Shown: positions 1 through 5,079 of the stretch, piece by piece
How the letters are laid out: each line of letters opens with the position of its first letter
How positions within the stretch are numbered: position 1 is the stretch's first letter
Notes under the pieces: model-generated
Seen by the model: the letters and a program-made list of their open reading frames with translations, nothing else
The model's database searches: none
Told to the model about the DNA's origin: nothing
Program-made: the position numbers and the translations under genes
DNA from: Collinsella aerofaciens
GTDB taxonomy: Bacteria > Actinomycetota > Coriobacteriia > Coriobacteriales > Coriobacteriaceae
DNA length: 5,079 nt
Assembly (NCBI GenBank): GCA_905213725.1
Contig: CAJMJM010000122.1
Location: 1-5,079 of the forward strand
Direction: 5' to 3'

Positions 1-271
1 CGATCATGCGCTCGGTCTCGGTATCGATGATGCCGACCAAGACGGGCACGCGGTGGTCGACGATGCGGACGTCCTCGGCTATTATCTGGCGACGACGCTC
101 GTCGGTGGAGAAAACGACCTCACCCGAAGAGCCCAAGAAGAACAGGCCATCGACGCCGGCGTCGATCATGCGGTTGATGCTGCGCTCAAAGGAGGCAACG
201 TCGAGCTGGTGGTCTTCGGTATCGGGAACAACGACGGGAGGGATAACGCCGGTGAATTTCTGAGTTGCCAC
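1..271 (-). CDS. DHDPS/NAL-superfamily lyase or aldolase, 3'-partial
   Basis: Partial gene: 90 codons are visible before it leaves the left edge. It begins with GTG (271-269), preceded six bases upstream by a perfect AAGGAG. The protein starts VATQKFTGVIPPVVVPDT, the first beta strand of the dihydrodipicolinate synthase / N-acetylneuraminate lyase TIM barrel. The GSSGE motif at residues 47-51 follows; in this superfamily the matching GTTGE/GSSGE segment binds the carboxylate of the 2-keto acid. The next strand reads VPVLVGIIDTET (75-86), where classical DapA has a G-T-G-x-N type sequence, so this is probably not housekeeping DapA. The catalytic tyrosine and Schiff-base lysine lie in the missing part. 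Family members make or break 2-keto acids through a lysine Schiff base in the cytoplasm. The gene follows the second esterase after 68 bases and is probably co-transcribed, possibly with help from a weak promoter. The family is secure; the substrate is unknown. Confidence 0.88.
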   Translation of the reverse strand, partial: MATQKFTGVIPPVVVPDTEDHQLDVASFERSINRMIDAGVDGLFFLGSSGEVVFSTDERRRQIIAEDVRIVDHRVPVLVGIIDTETERMI

Positions 272-277
272 AAGAAT

Positions 278-283
278 CTCCTT
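278..283 (-). promoter_or_regulatory. Ribosome binding site of the lyase-family gene
   Basis: Minus-strand AAGGAG lies six bases before GTG at 271-269. It decides the start: no in-frame ATG has a comparable site, and the protein begins at the natural N-terminus of the family. Confidence 0.85.
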
Positions 284-304
284 AGTTGTCTGGCGGGCGG
301 CCCT

Positions 305-333
305 ATGCCACCCACTCTTGTTGGCAGTGTCCA
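305..333 (-). promoter_or_regulatory. Weak candidate sigma-70-type promoter before the lyase-family gene
   Basis: Reading the minus strand, TGGACA (333-328, five of six matches to TTGACA) is followed after 17 bases by TGGCAT (310-305, three of six matches to TATAAT). It lies in the 68-base gap between the second esterase gene and the lyase gene and would leave a leader of roughly 30 bases. The -10 box is poor, so this may be chance. Read-through from the upstream genes is at least as likely. Confidence 0.2.
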
Positions 334-339
334 GGCCGG

Positions 340-1191
340 CTAGGCCAAAGAACACGGATAGAACGTTTGGTTAAAGAAGTCGACGACTTCGTTTTCGAAC
401 GCATTGATACGCTCGTGAGCGTATTTGGCATAGATGATATGCCTCCGGTCACACTCAAGACCGTTGAATACGGCAAACTGGCCCTTGGGATCGCTCACGG
501 TATCCATGAGCGATGTGCCCATGAGTACCGATCCGCGCACCCGAGACGACAGCGCCTCGAGACCGCTGGGAAGCGGATTGGCAAGCGCCGTGCAGGCAAG
601 GCCCCGCTCGTCCAGAGCAGAAACCGCTAGCGCGACACCGCCGCCAAGGCCCTCGCCCCATGCAAAGATGCGGTCGGGATCCATGCCATCAAGATTGCGC
701 GCAACCTTCGCCAGGGCGCAGCCCCAACGGACGCGCTCGACAAAAGCAGGCGAGATAATCCCCTGCTGCAGATCGCTGGATCCAATAGTCTCATCGTCCA
801 GCGCAAGCACGGCATATCCCATGGCAGCAAACCTCGTCATGTGATGCCATCCCCGCACGGGTCGGTCGATGTCATGGAACATCAGGCAGAGCGGAACAAG
901 CTCGGATCTTCGGGCGCAACCAGAGGGCTCAATCAAACGGCCGTGCACGACATATCCGCCGAGCTCAAAGGAAATCTCGGAGTAGCGCGCGCACGGATTT
1001 GCGAAATCAATCGCCGTAACGGTCAGCCCGCAAACCTCAAGGTCCGAAGCGGCTGTCTCCAACTCGGAAACATCCGCAGAAGCATCGCCGCGCCAATCCC
1101 GGAAATCAGAGAGCCTTGACGAAACCGTCCCAGGAATCCCCGCAAGCTCGGAGACAATCAGCTCATTGACATTGCTCTCGCACTTAGACAT
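340..1191 (-). CDS. CE7-like alpha/beta hydrolase paralogue lacking the serine nucleophile (probable pseudoenzyme)
   Basis: This 283-residue protein shares the fold and C-terminal layout of the preceding esterase: compare QFAVFNGLECDRRH (238-251) with QFAVYNNLTCEKHH there. Where that enzyme has the nucleophile motif GASQGGG, this one reads GEGLGGG (179-185), so Ser is Gly181. The HGY oxyanion-side motif is HDI (106-108), and the GQGG loop is replaced by DDETIGSSD (132-140). The Asp (D230 in LMDTV) and the HE motif (H259-E260) remain. I infer that it cannot work as a normal serine esterase. It may be a structural or regulatory partner of the upstream enzyme, or bind ligand without cleaving it. 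The frame is intact over normal family length (about 320), slightly short, with no stop or frameshift, so it looks maintained rather than decayed. It has no signal peptide and nine cysteines. The ATG at 1191 has a strong ribosome site and overlaps the preceding gene by 8 bases, indicating translational coupling. Confidence 0.87.
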   Translation of the reverse strand: MSKCESNVNELIVSELAGIPGTVSSRLSDFRDWRGDASADVSELETAASDLEVCGLTVTAIDFANPCARYSEISFELGGYVVHGRLIEPSGCARRSELVPLCLMFHDIDRPVRGWHHMTRFAAMGYAVLALDDETIGSSDLQQGIISPAFVERVRWGCALAKVARNLDGMDPDRIFAWGEGLGGGVALAVSALDERGLACTALANPLPSGLEALSSRVRGSVLMGTSLMDTVSDPKGQFAVFNGLECDRRHIIYAKYAHERINAFENEVVDFFNQTFYPCSLA

Positions 1192-2161
1192 GAGCCTCCC
1201 CTCCCTTGCAGAAAAACGGAATAATCAGATCGTCAAAATCCTGAATCTCCTCGTGGCCAAAGCCTTCAAAGAACTCATGGTGCTTTTCACAGGTCAGGTT
1301 GTTGTAGACTGCAAACTGCGTCGCCGGAGGACAGACGATATCGGCTGTGCCCGTGCCAAACAGCACAGGGCATTTGACCATGGGGGCAAAGTTCTTGGAA
1401 TCGAAGTACGCCAGCTTGGCATAGGCCTCGTCAATACGAGTCGAGTCCTCGTCAAACCAGCGAGACCAATAGCGCAGGCCCTCGTAGGCAATGTCATCGG
1501 CATCCAAATCCCAGACCAGGCGGAAATCCGACAGGAAGGGATAGAGGATGGCAGCGCGATTGATAAGCTCGCTGTTAAGTGCACAGGTCGCAATGCCCAA
1601 ACCGCCGCCCTGCGATGCGCCGTTCACAAACACACGGGCAAGATCGATGCCTTCGAGCTCACGAACAATACGGCAAAGAATGCGGATATCTTGGTGCAAG
1701 CGGACATAGTAGAGGTTGGCCGGGTCGCCGTCGATACCGGCGACGATATGGCCCGCGACCGTCGTGATCTCAAATCCACCAATGTCCTCGGACGGGCCTC
1801 CTTGGCCAGGACAATCGAGAGCAATGAGCGCCATGCCCATGCCCGCAAACGACGCCTGCTCAAACCAGCTGCGGCTCGCACCCGGATATCCATGGAACTG
1901 AAGTACCAATGGCACGGGCTCGTCCGAGACAGGTTTAAGGTACTTGGCGTGCAGGCGAGCGCCACACATGCCGGTATACCAGAGATCGAAAAGCTGGCAG
2001 GTCACGGCATCGGTGACCGATGCCGCCTCGATCGCATAGTCAAGCCCGACGGCGTCAGCCTCGGCCATGCGATTCTTCCAAAAGAGATCGAAATCTGATG
2101 GACGGGGCATGGCGCCTCGATATTCACCAAATTGATGTTGTAGCTCCTGAGCACTTGGCAT
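1184..2161 (-). CDS. CE7-family acetyl esterase (acetylxylan esterase / cephalosporin-C deacetylase type)
   Basis: Cytoplasmic alpha/beta hydrolase of 325 residues, the usual CE7 length, likely removing acetyl groups from small acetylated sugars or oligosaccharides. Residues are numbered from the ATG at 2161. The N-terminus MPSAQELQHQFGEYRG followed by PRPSDFDLFWKNR matches the family's LxxLQxYxG...P.DFD.FW opening. HGY at 90-92 supplies the oxyanion-side tyrosine. CPGQGG (117-122) stands where the family has RGQGG, so the conserved Arg is Pro. The nucleophile elbow is GASQGGG with Ser183, the acid is Asp274 (TADIVCPP), and the base is His303 in GHEE. There is no signal peptide. The start is uncertain: an in-frame TTG at 2176 adds five residues, and an ATG at 2110 would cut into the conserved opening; none has a good Shine-Dalgarno. 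The gene follows the ABC ATPase after 80 bases that hold a hairpin, and precedes its degenerate paralogue. Family is confident, exact substrate is not. Confidence 0.92.
   Translation of the reverse strand: MPSAQELQHQFGEYRGAMPRPSDFDLFWKNRMAEADAVGLDYAIEAASVTDAVTCQLFDLWYTGMCGARLHAKYLKPVSDEPVPLVLQFHGYPGASRSWFEQASFAGMGMALIALDCPGQGGPSEDIGGFEITTVAGHIVAGIDGDPANLYYVRLHQDIRILCRIVRELEGIDLARVFVNGASQGGGLGIATCALNSELINRAAILYPFLSDFRLVWDLDADDIAYEGLRYWSRWFDEDSTRIDEAYAKLAYFDSKNFAPMVKCPVLFGTGTADIVCPPATQFAVYNNLTCEKHHEFFEGFGHEEIQDFDDLIIPFFCKGGEAHV
1200..1207 (-). promoter_or_regulatory. Ribosome binding site of the CE7-like paralogue
   Basis: Minus-strand AAGGGAGG ends eight bases before the ATG at 1191-1189, and a second GGGGAGG lies between it and the start. 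The site sits inside the 3' end of the intact esterase gene and supports efficient, coupled translation of the paralogue. Confidence 0.8.
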
Positions 2162-2197
2162 GGCTCGTGAACCCAACCTTTCGAAATCGCAACGGAG

Positions 2198-2225
2198 GTG
2201 CGCCCGGCAAGGGAACCGGGCGCAC
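2198..2225 (-). terminator. Strong hairpin after the ABC ATPase gene; possible terminator or attenuator
   Basis: GTGCGCCCGG (2198-2207) and CCGGGCGCAC (2216-2225) form a perfect 10-bp GC-rich stem with an 8-base loop, starting 16 bases after the ATPase stop. Transcription of these genes would run from 2225 towards 2198. The bases that follow (CTCCGTTGCGATTTCG) are only loosely T-rich, not a true U-tract. It may therefore terminate weakly, or instead protect the transporter mRNA and set a lower level for the esterase and lyase genes. The structure is certain; the terminator role is an inference. Confidence 0.6.
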
Positions 2226-2241
2226 GGGAGGGAAAGCGAAG

Positions 2242-3069
2242 TTACTCGCCGAGCTTGGGATGCAGCAGCGACGGCGCAGCGCCGAGCAGCATCTTGGTGT
2301 AGGGGTCTTGAGGATGCTGGAAAACCTGTTTGGCCTCGCCCTGCTCGACGATCTTGCCGCCATTCATGACGATGATGTCGTCGGAAATATAGCGGACCGT
2401 CTGGATGTCATGGCTAATGAACACCATGGCCAGGCCGAGTTCCTTCTTAAGGTCGGTCAGCAGGTTGAGAATCTGCGCGCGGACCGAAACGTCCAGAGCC
2501 GAGGTGGGCTCGTCGGCGATGATGGCATCGGGGTTCAGCGACAGGGCACGGGCAATTGCGACGCGCTGGCGCTGGCCGCCCGAAAGCTGGCCGGGAAGAA
2601 CCTCGGCGGCAGAACTGGGCAGACCGGTGAGCTCCAAGAGTTCCTTGACGCGCTTCTCCTGCTCGGCCTCGGTGCCCAGATTGTGGACGCGCATGGGATC
2701 GAGCAGCTGCTCGCGAACGACCATGCGGGGGTTGAGTGCCGTCGCGGGGTTCTGGAACACGACCGAGATGACGCGGCCCATGTGACGACGGTCCTCGGCG
2801 GTACGCTTGGTGACGTCCTTGCCCTTAAAGTAGACCTTGCCGCTCGTGGGGGCCTGCAGGCCGCACATGACGTTAGCCGTGGTGGACTTTCCGCAACCGG
2901 ACTCGCCGACGATGCCGATGGTCTGTCCGGGCATGAGCTTAATCGTTACACCCTGGACGGCGTGAACCAGGTTGGGGTGCAGAATCGAGCCGGTACGGGT
3001 CCTAAAGGTGACGTGGACGTCATCAAGGAAGATGATCGGCTCGACGCCGTTGACTGCGGTCTCGCTCAT
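2242..3069 (-). CDS. PepT-family ABC importer ATPase, DppF/OppF type
   Basis: This 275-residue nucleotide-binding subunit would pair at the cytoplasmic face of the membrane with the ATPase half of the upstream fusion to power uptake. All motifs are intact: Walker A GESGCGKST (55-63), Q-loop Gln106 (VVFQNP, then ALNPRM typical of Opp/Dpp ATPases), signature LSGGQRQR (162-169), Walker B AIIADEP with Asp186 and catalytic Glu187, D-loop SALD (190-193) and switch His220. The protein ends at LLHPKLGE soon after the NBD. It lacks the C-terminal oligopeptide-transporter extension that lengthens most DppF/OppF proteins to about 320-335 residues. The ATG at 3069 directly follows the TAG of the fusion gene (ATGTAGATG) behind a near-perfect ribosome site, so the two subunits are very likely made together. 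DppF versus OppF cannot be resolved, and the substrate need not be a peptide. Confidence 0.95.
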   Translation of the reverse strand: MSETAVNGVEPIIFLDDVHVTFRTRTGSILHPNLVHAVQGVTIKLMPGQTIGIVGESGCGKSTTANVMCGLQAPTSGKVYFKGKDVTKRTAEDRRHMGRVISVVFQNPATALNPRMVVREQLLDPMRVHNLGTEAEQEKRVKELLELTGLPSSAAEVLPGQLSGGQRQRVAIARALSLNPDAIIADEPTSALDVSVRAQILNLLTDLKKELGLAMVFISHDIQTVRYISDDIIVMNGGKIVEQGEAKQVFQHPQDPYTKMLLGAAPSLLHPKLGE

Positions 3070-5079
3070 CTACATCACCTCCGCGTGAGGGGTCAAACCA
3101 TTTGCCTTGAGCACCTCGTCGGGGAGCTCGGAATAGAAGTGCTCGGTGCCGGGCACGCGCTTGAAGACCGGACGGGTGTCCAGGCCGATGCGCGGATGGC
3201 TCGAGCGGGGCGCGAAGCGATCGCCCTTGGGGAAATCGCGCGGGCTCGGAACGGCGCCGGGCACCTGGTGCAGGCGGCCCGAACCGCTCTCGATGGACAG
3301 GACGGAGCCCAGAAGGCCGCGGGTGTACTCGTGAATCGGGTTGGTGAGCAGCTCCTTGGTGGGCGCCTGCTCGATAACCTGGCCGGCGTACATAACCGTA
3401 ATGTTGTGGGCGACCTCGGCGACCAGCGCCAGGTCGTGTGAAACGAAGATCATGGCAAAGCCGAGCTTGGCCTGAAGGTCGTTGAGCAGCTTGATGACCT
3501 GCTTCTGGACGGTGACGTCCAGAGCGGTCGTGGGCTCGTCGCAGATGACCAGCTTGGGGTCGCGGGTAAGGGCCATAGCGATCAGAACGCGCTGACGCTG
3601 ACCACCGGAAAGCTCATGCGGATAGCTCTCGAGCGTACGCTTGGGATCGAGGCCCACGAGCTCCAGGAGCTCCTCGGCGCTGCGGGTGCCGCCGCGCTTG
3701 GTGAGCTGCTTCATCTGGGCAGAGATGAGCATAGAGGGGTTGAGCGAGGACAGGGCGTCCTGATAGACCATGGCGATATCGGTACCGCGCAGGCCGAACC
3801 ACTCCTTCTTGCTCATCTTGAGCAGGTCACGACCCTCCCAGAGGACCTCGCCGGAAAGGTGCTCGTCCTCATCGGTCAGGCCCATGATGGCCAGCGTGGT
3901 GATGGACTTACCGCAACCGGACTCGCCCACCAGGCCCATGGTCTGACCAGGACGGACGTCAAAGTTGACATGGTCGACGACGTTGATATCACCGTGATGC
4001 TCAAACTGAATGCAGAAGTCACGGACCGAGAGAATCGGCTCGACAGACTCGTCGGGCACATGGCGGTCGTTACGCTTGAGCTCGACATCGCGCAGGGCGC
4101 CAAGGCGAGCGGAGAGGGACTGAGCCTGCTCCTTGTAGGCACGAACGGGGTCGGAGACCAGCAGATCGGCCTCGCGACGCTTGGAGGAATCGGTCGGATC
4201 CAGGGCGGCGGAGGGAGCAGCGGCCATGGCGTCGGTAATGCCCTCGGAGAGGATGTTGAGCGCCAGGCAGGTGATCATAATGGCCAGGCCCGGGAACAGC
4301 GCCTGCCACCAACGGCCAGCGAGCACGCCGCCGCGGGCGTCGGCGAGGATGTTGCCCCAGGTAGCGGTGGGCTCCTGGATGCCGGCGCCGATGAAGGTCA
4401 GCGAGGCCTCGAAGATGATGGCGTCGGCGACCAGGGTAACGGTGAAGACCATAATCGGAGCGATGCAGTTGCGCAGAACATGCTTGATCAGAATCCACGG
4501 AGCCTTGGCGCCGGACACGATGACCGCGCGGACATAGTCCTCACCGTACTCGGACACGATGTTGGCGCGCACGATACGGGCGATCTGCGGGGTGTACATA
4601 AAGCCGATCGCAAAGATGATCGACGGCGCGGAATTGCCCAGGATGGAAACGAAAGCGGCTGCGAGGGCGATACCCGGGATGGACATGATGATGTCCAGGA
4701 TACGCATGATCGCCTCAGAGATAGACTTGCGCGAAACCGCTGCAAGAGCGCCGACAACGGAACCACAGACCAAAGCCATGGCGGTAGCACCAAAGCCGAT
4801 GATCAGCGAGTAACGTCCGCCGTAGAGCATGCGCGAAAGGATGTCGCGGCCCTTGTCGTCGGTACCGAAGATAAACCCGTTGCCGGGAGCCTGGCGAGCC
4901 GTAAAGATCTCAACCGGGCTATAGGGGGCAAGCAGGGGAGCAAGGATCGCAGTCAGGGCGACCAGCACCAGAACGACGGCGGCAATCTTAGAAGACAGCG
5001 TCATCTTCTTCCAGCCACCGAGCTTGAGCCCCTTGGAGGCAGCCTTCTCGAGCTGCTCGGTTTGCTTCTCTCGAATCTT
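3070..5079 (-). CDS. PepT-family ABC importer permease/ATPase fusion (DppC-DppD type), 5'-partial
   Basis: One chain carries two importer subunits. Residues are numbered from the Met codon at 5004-5002. Another 25 in-frame codons (KIREKQTEQLEKAASKGLKL and on) run to the window edge without a stop, so the true start lies outside. The permease half (1-260) has about six membrane segments: 8-28, 64-90, 104-124, 127-146, 181-203 and 234-256. It also has the FGTDDKGRDILSR signature of OppC/DppC proteins and an EAA-type coupling loop (about 152-180). A charged linker (265-320) leads to the ATPase: Walker A GESGCGKS (360-367), Gln415, LSGGQRQR (465-472), Walker B LVICDEP with Glu490, TALD (493-496) and His523. 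The C-terminal extension (about 573-610) keeps VPGAVPSP but has GDRFAPRS where relatives have GCxFxPRC, so the cysteines are gone. With the adjacent ATPase this gives both ATPases and one permease. A second permease and a binding protein should be encoded upstream, outside the window. Confidence 0.95.
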   Translation of the reverse strand, partial: KIREKQTEQLEKAASKGLKLGGWKKMTLSSKIAAVVLVLVALTAILAPLLAPYSPVEIFTARQAPGNGFIFGTDDKGRDILSRMLYGGRYSLIIGFGATAMALVCGSVVGALAAVSRKSISEAIMRILDIIMSIPGIALAAAFVSILGNSAPSIIFAIGFMYTPQIARIVRANIVSEYGEDYVRAVIVSGAKAPWILIKHVLRNCIAPIMVFTVTLVADAIIFEASLTFIGAGIQEPTATWGNILADARGGVLAGRWWQALFPGLAIMITCLALNILSEGITDAMAAAPSAALDPTDSSKRREADLLVSDPVRAYKEQAQSLSARLGALRDVELKRNDRHVPDESVEPILSVRDFCIQFEHHGDINVVDHVNFDVRPGQTMGLVGESGCGKSITTLAIMGLTDEDEHLSGEVLWEGRDLLKMSKKEWFGLRGTDIAMVYQDALSSLNPSMLISAQMKQLTKRGGTRSAEELLELVGLDPKRTLESYPHELSGGQRQRVLIAMALTRDPKLVICDEPTTALDVTVQKQVIKLLNDLQAKLGFAMIFVSHDLALVAEVAHNITVMYAGQVIEQAPTKELLTNPIHEYTRGLLGSVLSIESGSGRLHQVPGAVPSPRDFPKGDRFAPRSSHPRIGLDTRPVFKRVPGTEHFYSELPDEVLKANGLTPHAEVM
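3074..3082 (-). promoter_or_regulatory. Ribosome binding site of the DppF-type ATPase gene
   Basis: Minus-strand GGAGGTGAT is a nine-base match to the anti-Shine-Dalgarno complement; its GGAGG core lies eight bases before the ATG. It is embedded in the last codons of the fusion gene (GAG GTG ATG TAG), where it also encodes that protein's Glu-Val-Met end. Confidence 0.88.

Noticed and set aside
53..343. Plus-strand open frame of 96 codons at the left edge
   Set aside because: It is the antisense of the lyase-family gene, which has a GTG start, perfect AAGGAG and a clear family motif on the minus strand.
321..348. Short inverted repeat TTGGC...GCCAA around the end of the CE7-like paralogue gene
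   Set aside because: Only five base pairs with an 18-base loop and no T-run; too weak to call a terminator.
1166..2098. Plus-strand open frame of 310 codons antisense to the CE7 esterase
   Set aside because: The minus strand here encodes an unmistakable esterase with an intact triad; the plus-strand translation has no domain and no ribosome site supporting it.
340..2161. The two hydrolase genes as halves of one broken gene
   Set aside because: Each encodes a full-length alpha/beta hydrolase aligning to the same family region, so this is a tandem duplication and not a split gene.
2242..3069. Possible degenerate, non-hydrolysing ATPase site in one of the two ABC ATPases
   Set aside because: Both ATPases keep Walker A, Q-loop, LSGGQ signature, catalytic Glu after Walker B and the switch His, so neither looks degenerate.
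2020..3441. Long plus-strand open frame of 473 codons antisense to both ABC ATPase regions
   Set aside because: It lies opposite two genes with complete ATPase motifs, has no recognisable domain, and shows the Arg/Gly/Asp/His-rich composition expected of a GC-rich antisense shadow.
3070..5004. Taking the Met codon at 5004 as the true start of the fusion protein
   Set aside because: The frame stays open for 25 more codons to the edge, the ATG has only a weak AGAAG-like purine run before it, and the upstream residues look like the cytoplasmic N-terminus of a permease.

Overview
The window is compact, GC-rich bacterial DNA in which every supported gene lies on the minus strand, so the genes run from right to left. 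Codon style, strong AAGGAG/GGAGGTGAT-type ribosome binding sites and the character of the proteins suggest an actinobacterial gut anaerobe. The permease/ATPase fusion and the lyase resemble what I recall from Coriobacteriia such as Collinsella. That placement is a recollection and was not checked by any search. I see no RNA genes, mobile elements, CRISPR arrays or origins.

Layout in order of transcription. (1) 5079-3070: a peptide/nickel (PepT)-family ABC importer subunit in which a DppC/OppC-type permease is fused to a DppD/OppD-type ATPase. Its reading frame is open to the window edge, so the 5' end is missing. (2) 3069-2242: a short DppF/OppF-type ATPase whose start directly abuts the preceding stop. 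(3) 2225-2198: a perfect 10-bp hairpin just after the ATPase, which could terminate transcription, attenuate it or protect the mRNA end. (4) 2161-1184: a carbohydrate esterase family 7 (acetylxylan esterase / cephalosporin-C deacetylase type) alpha/beta hydrolase with an intact Ser-Asp-His triad. (5) 1191-340: a second, divergent CE7-like protein overlapping the first by 8 nt. It keeps the Asp and His, but the serine nucleophile is glycine and two other active-site motifs are lost. (6) 271-1: the first 90 codons of a dihydrodipicolinate synthase/N-acetylneuraminate lyase-superfamily protein with a GTG start, running off the left edge.

Reading them together: the importer brings in a small solute. 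Neither esterase has a signal peptide, so both probably act in the cytoplasm. The lyase-family enzyme could then cleave or form a 2-keto acid. This fits uptake and breakdown of an O-acetylated sugar or sugar acid better than plain peptide nutrition, because PepT-family importers are known to carry oligosaccharides and sialic acid as well as peptides. The substrate cannot be read from the sequence. The most unusual element is the active-site-depleted esterase paralogue encoded directly behind the intact enzyme.
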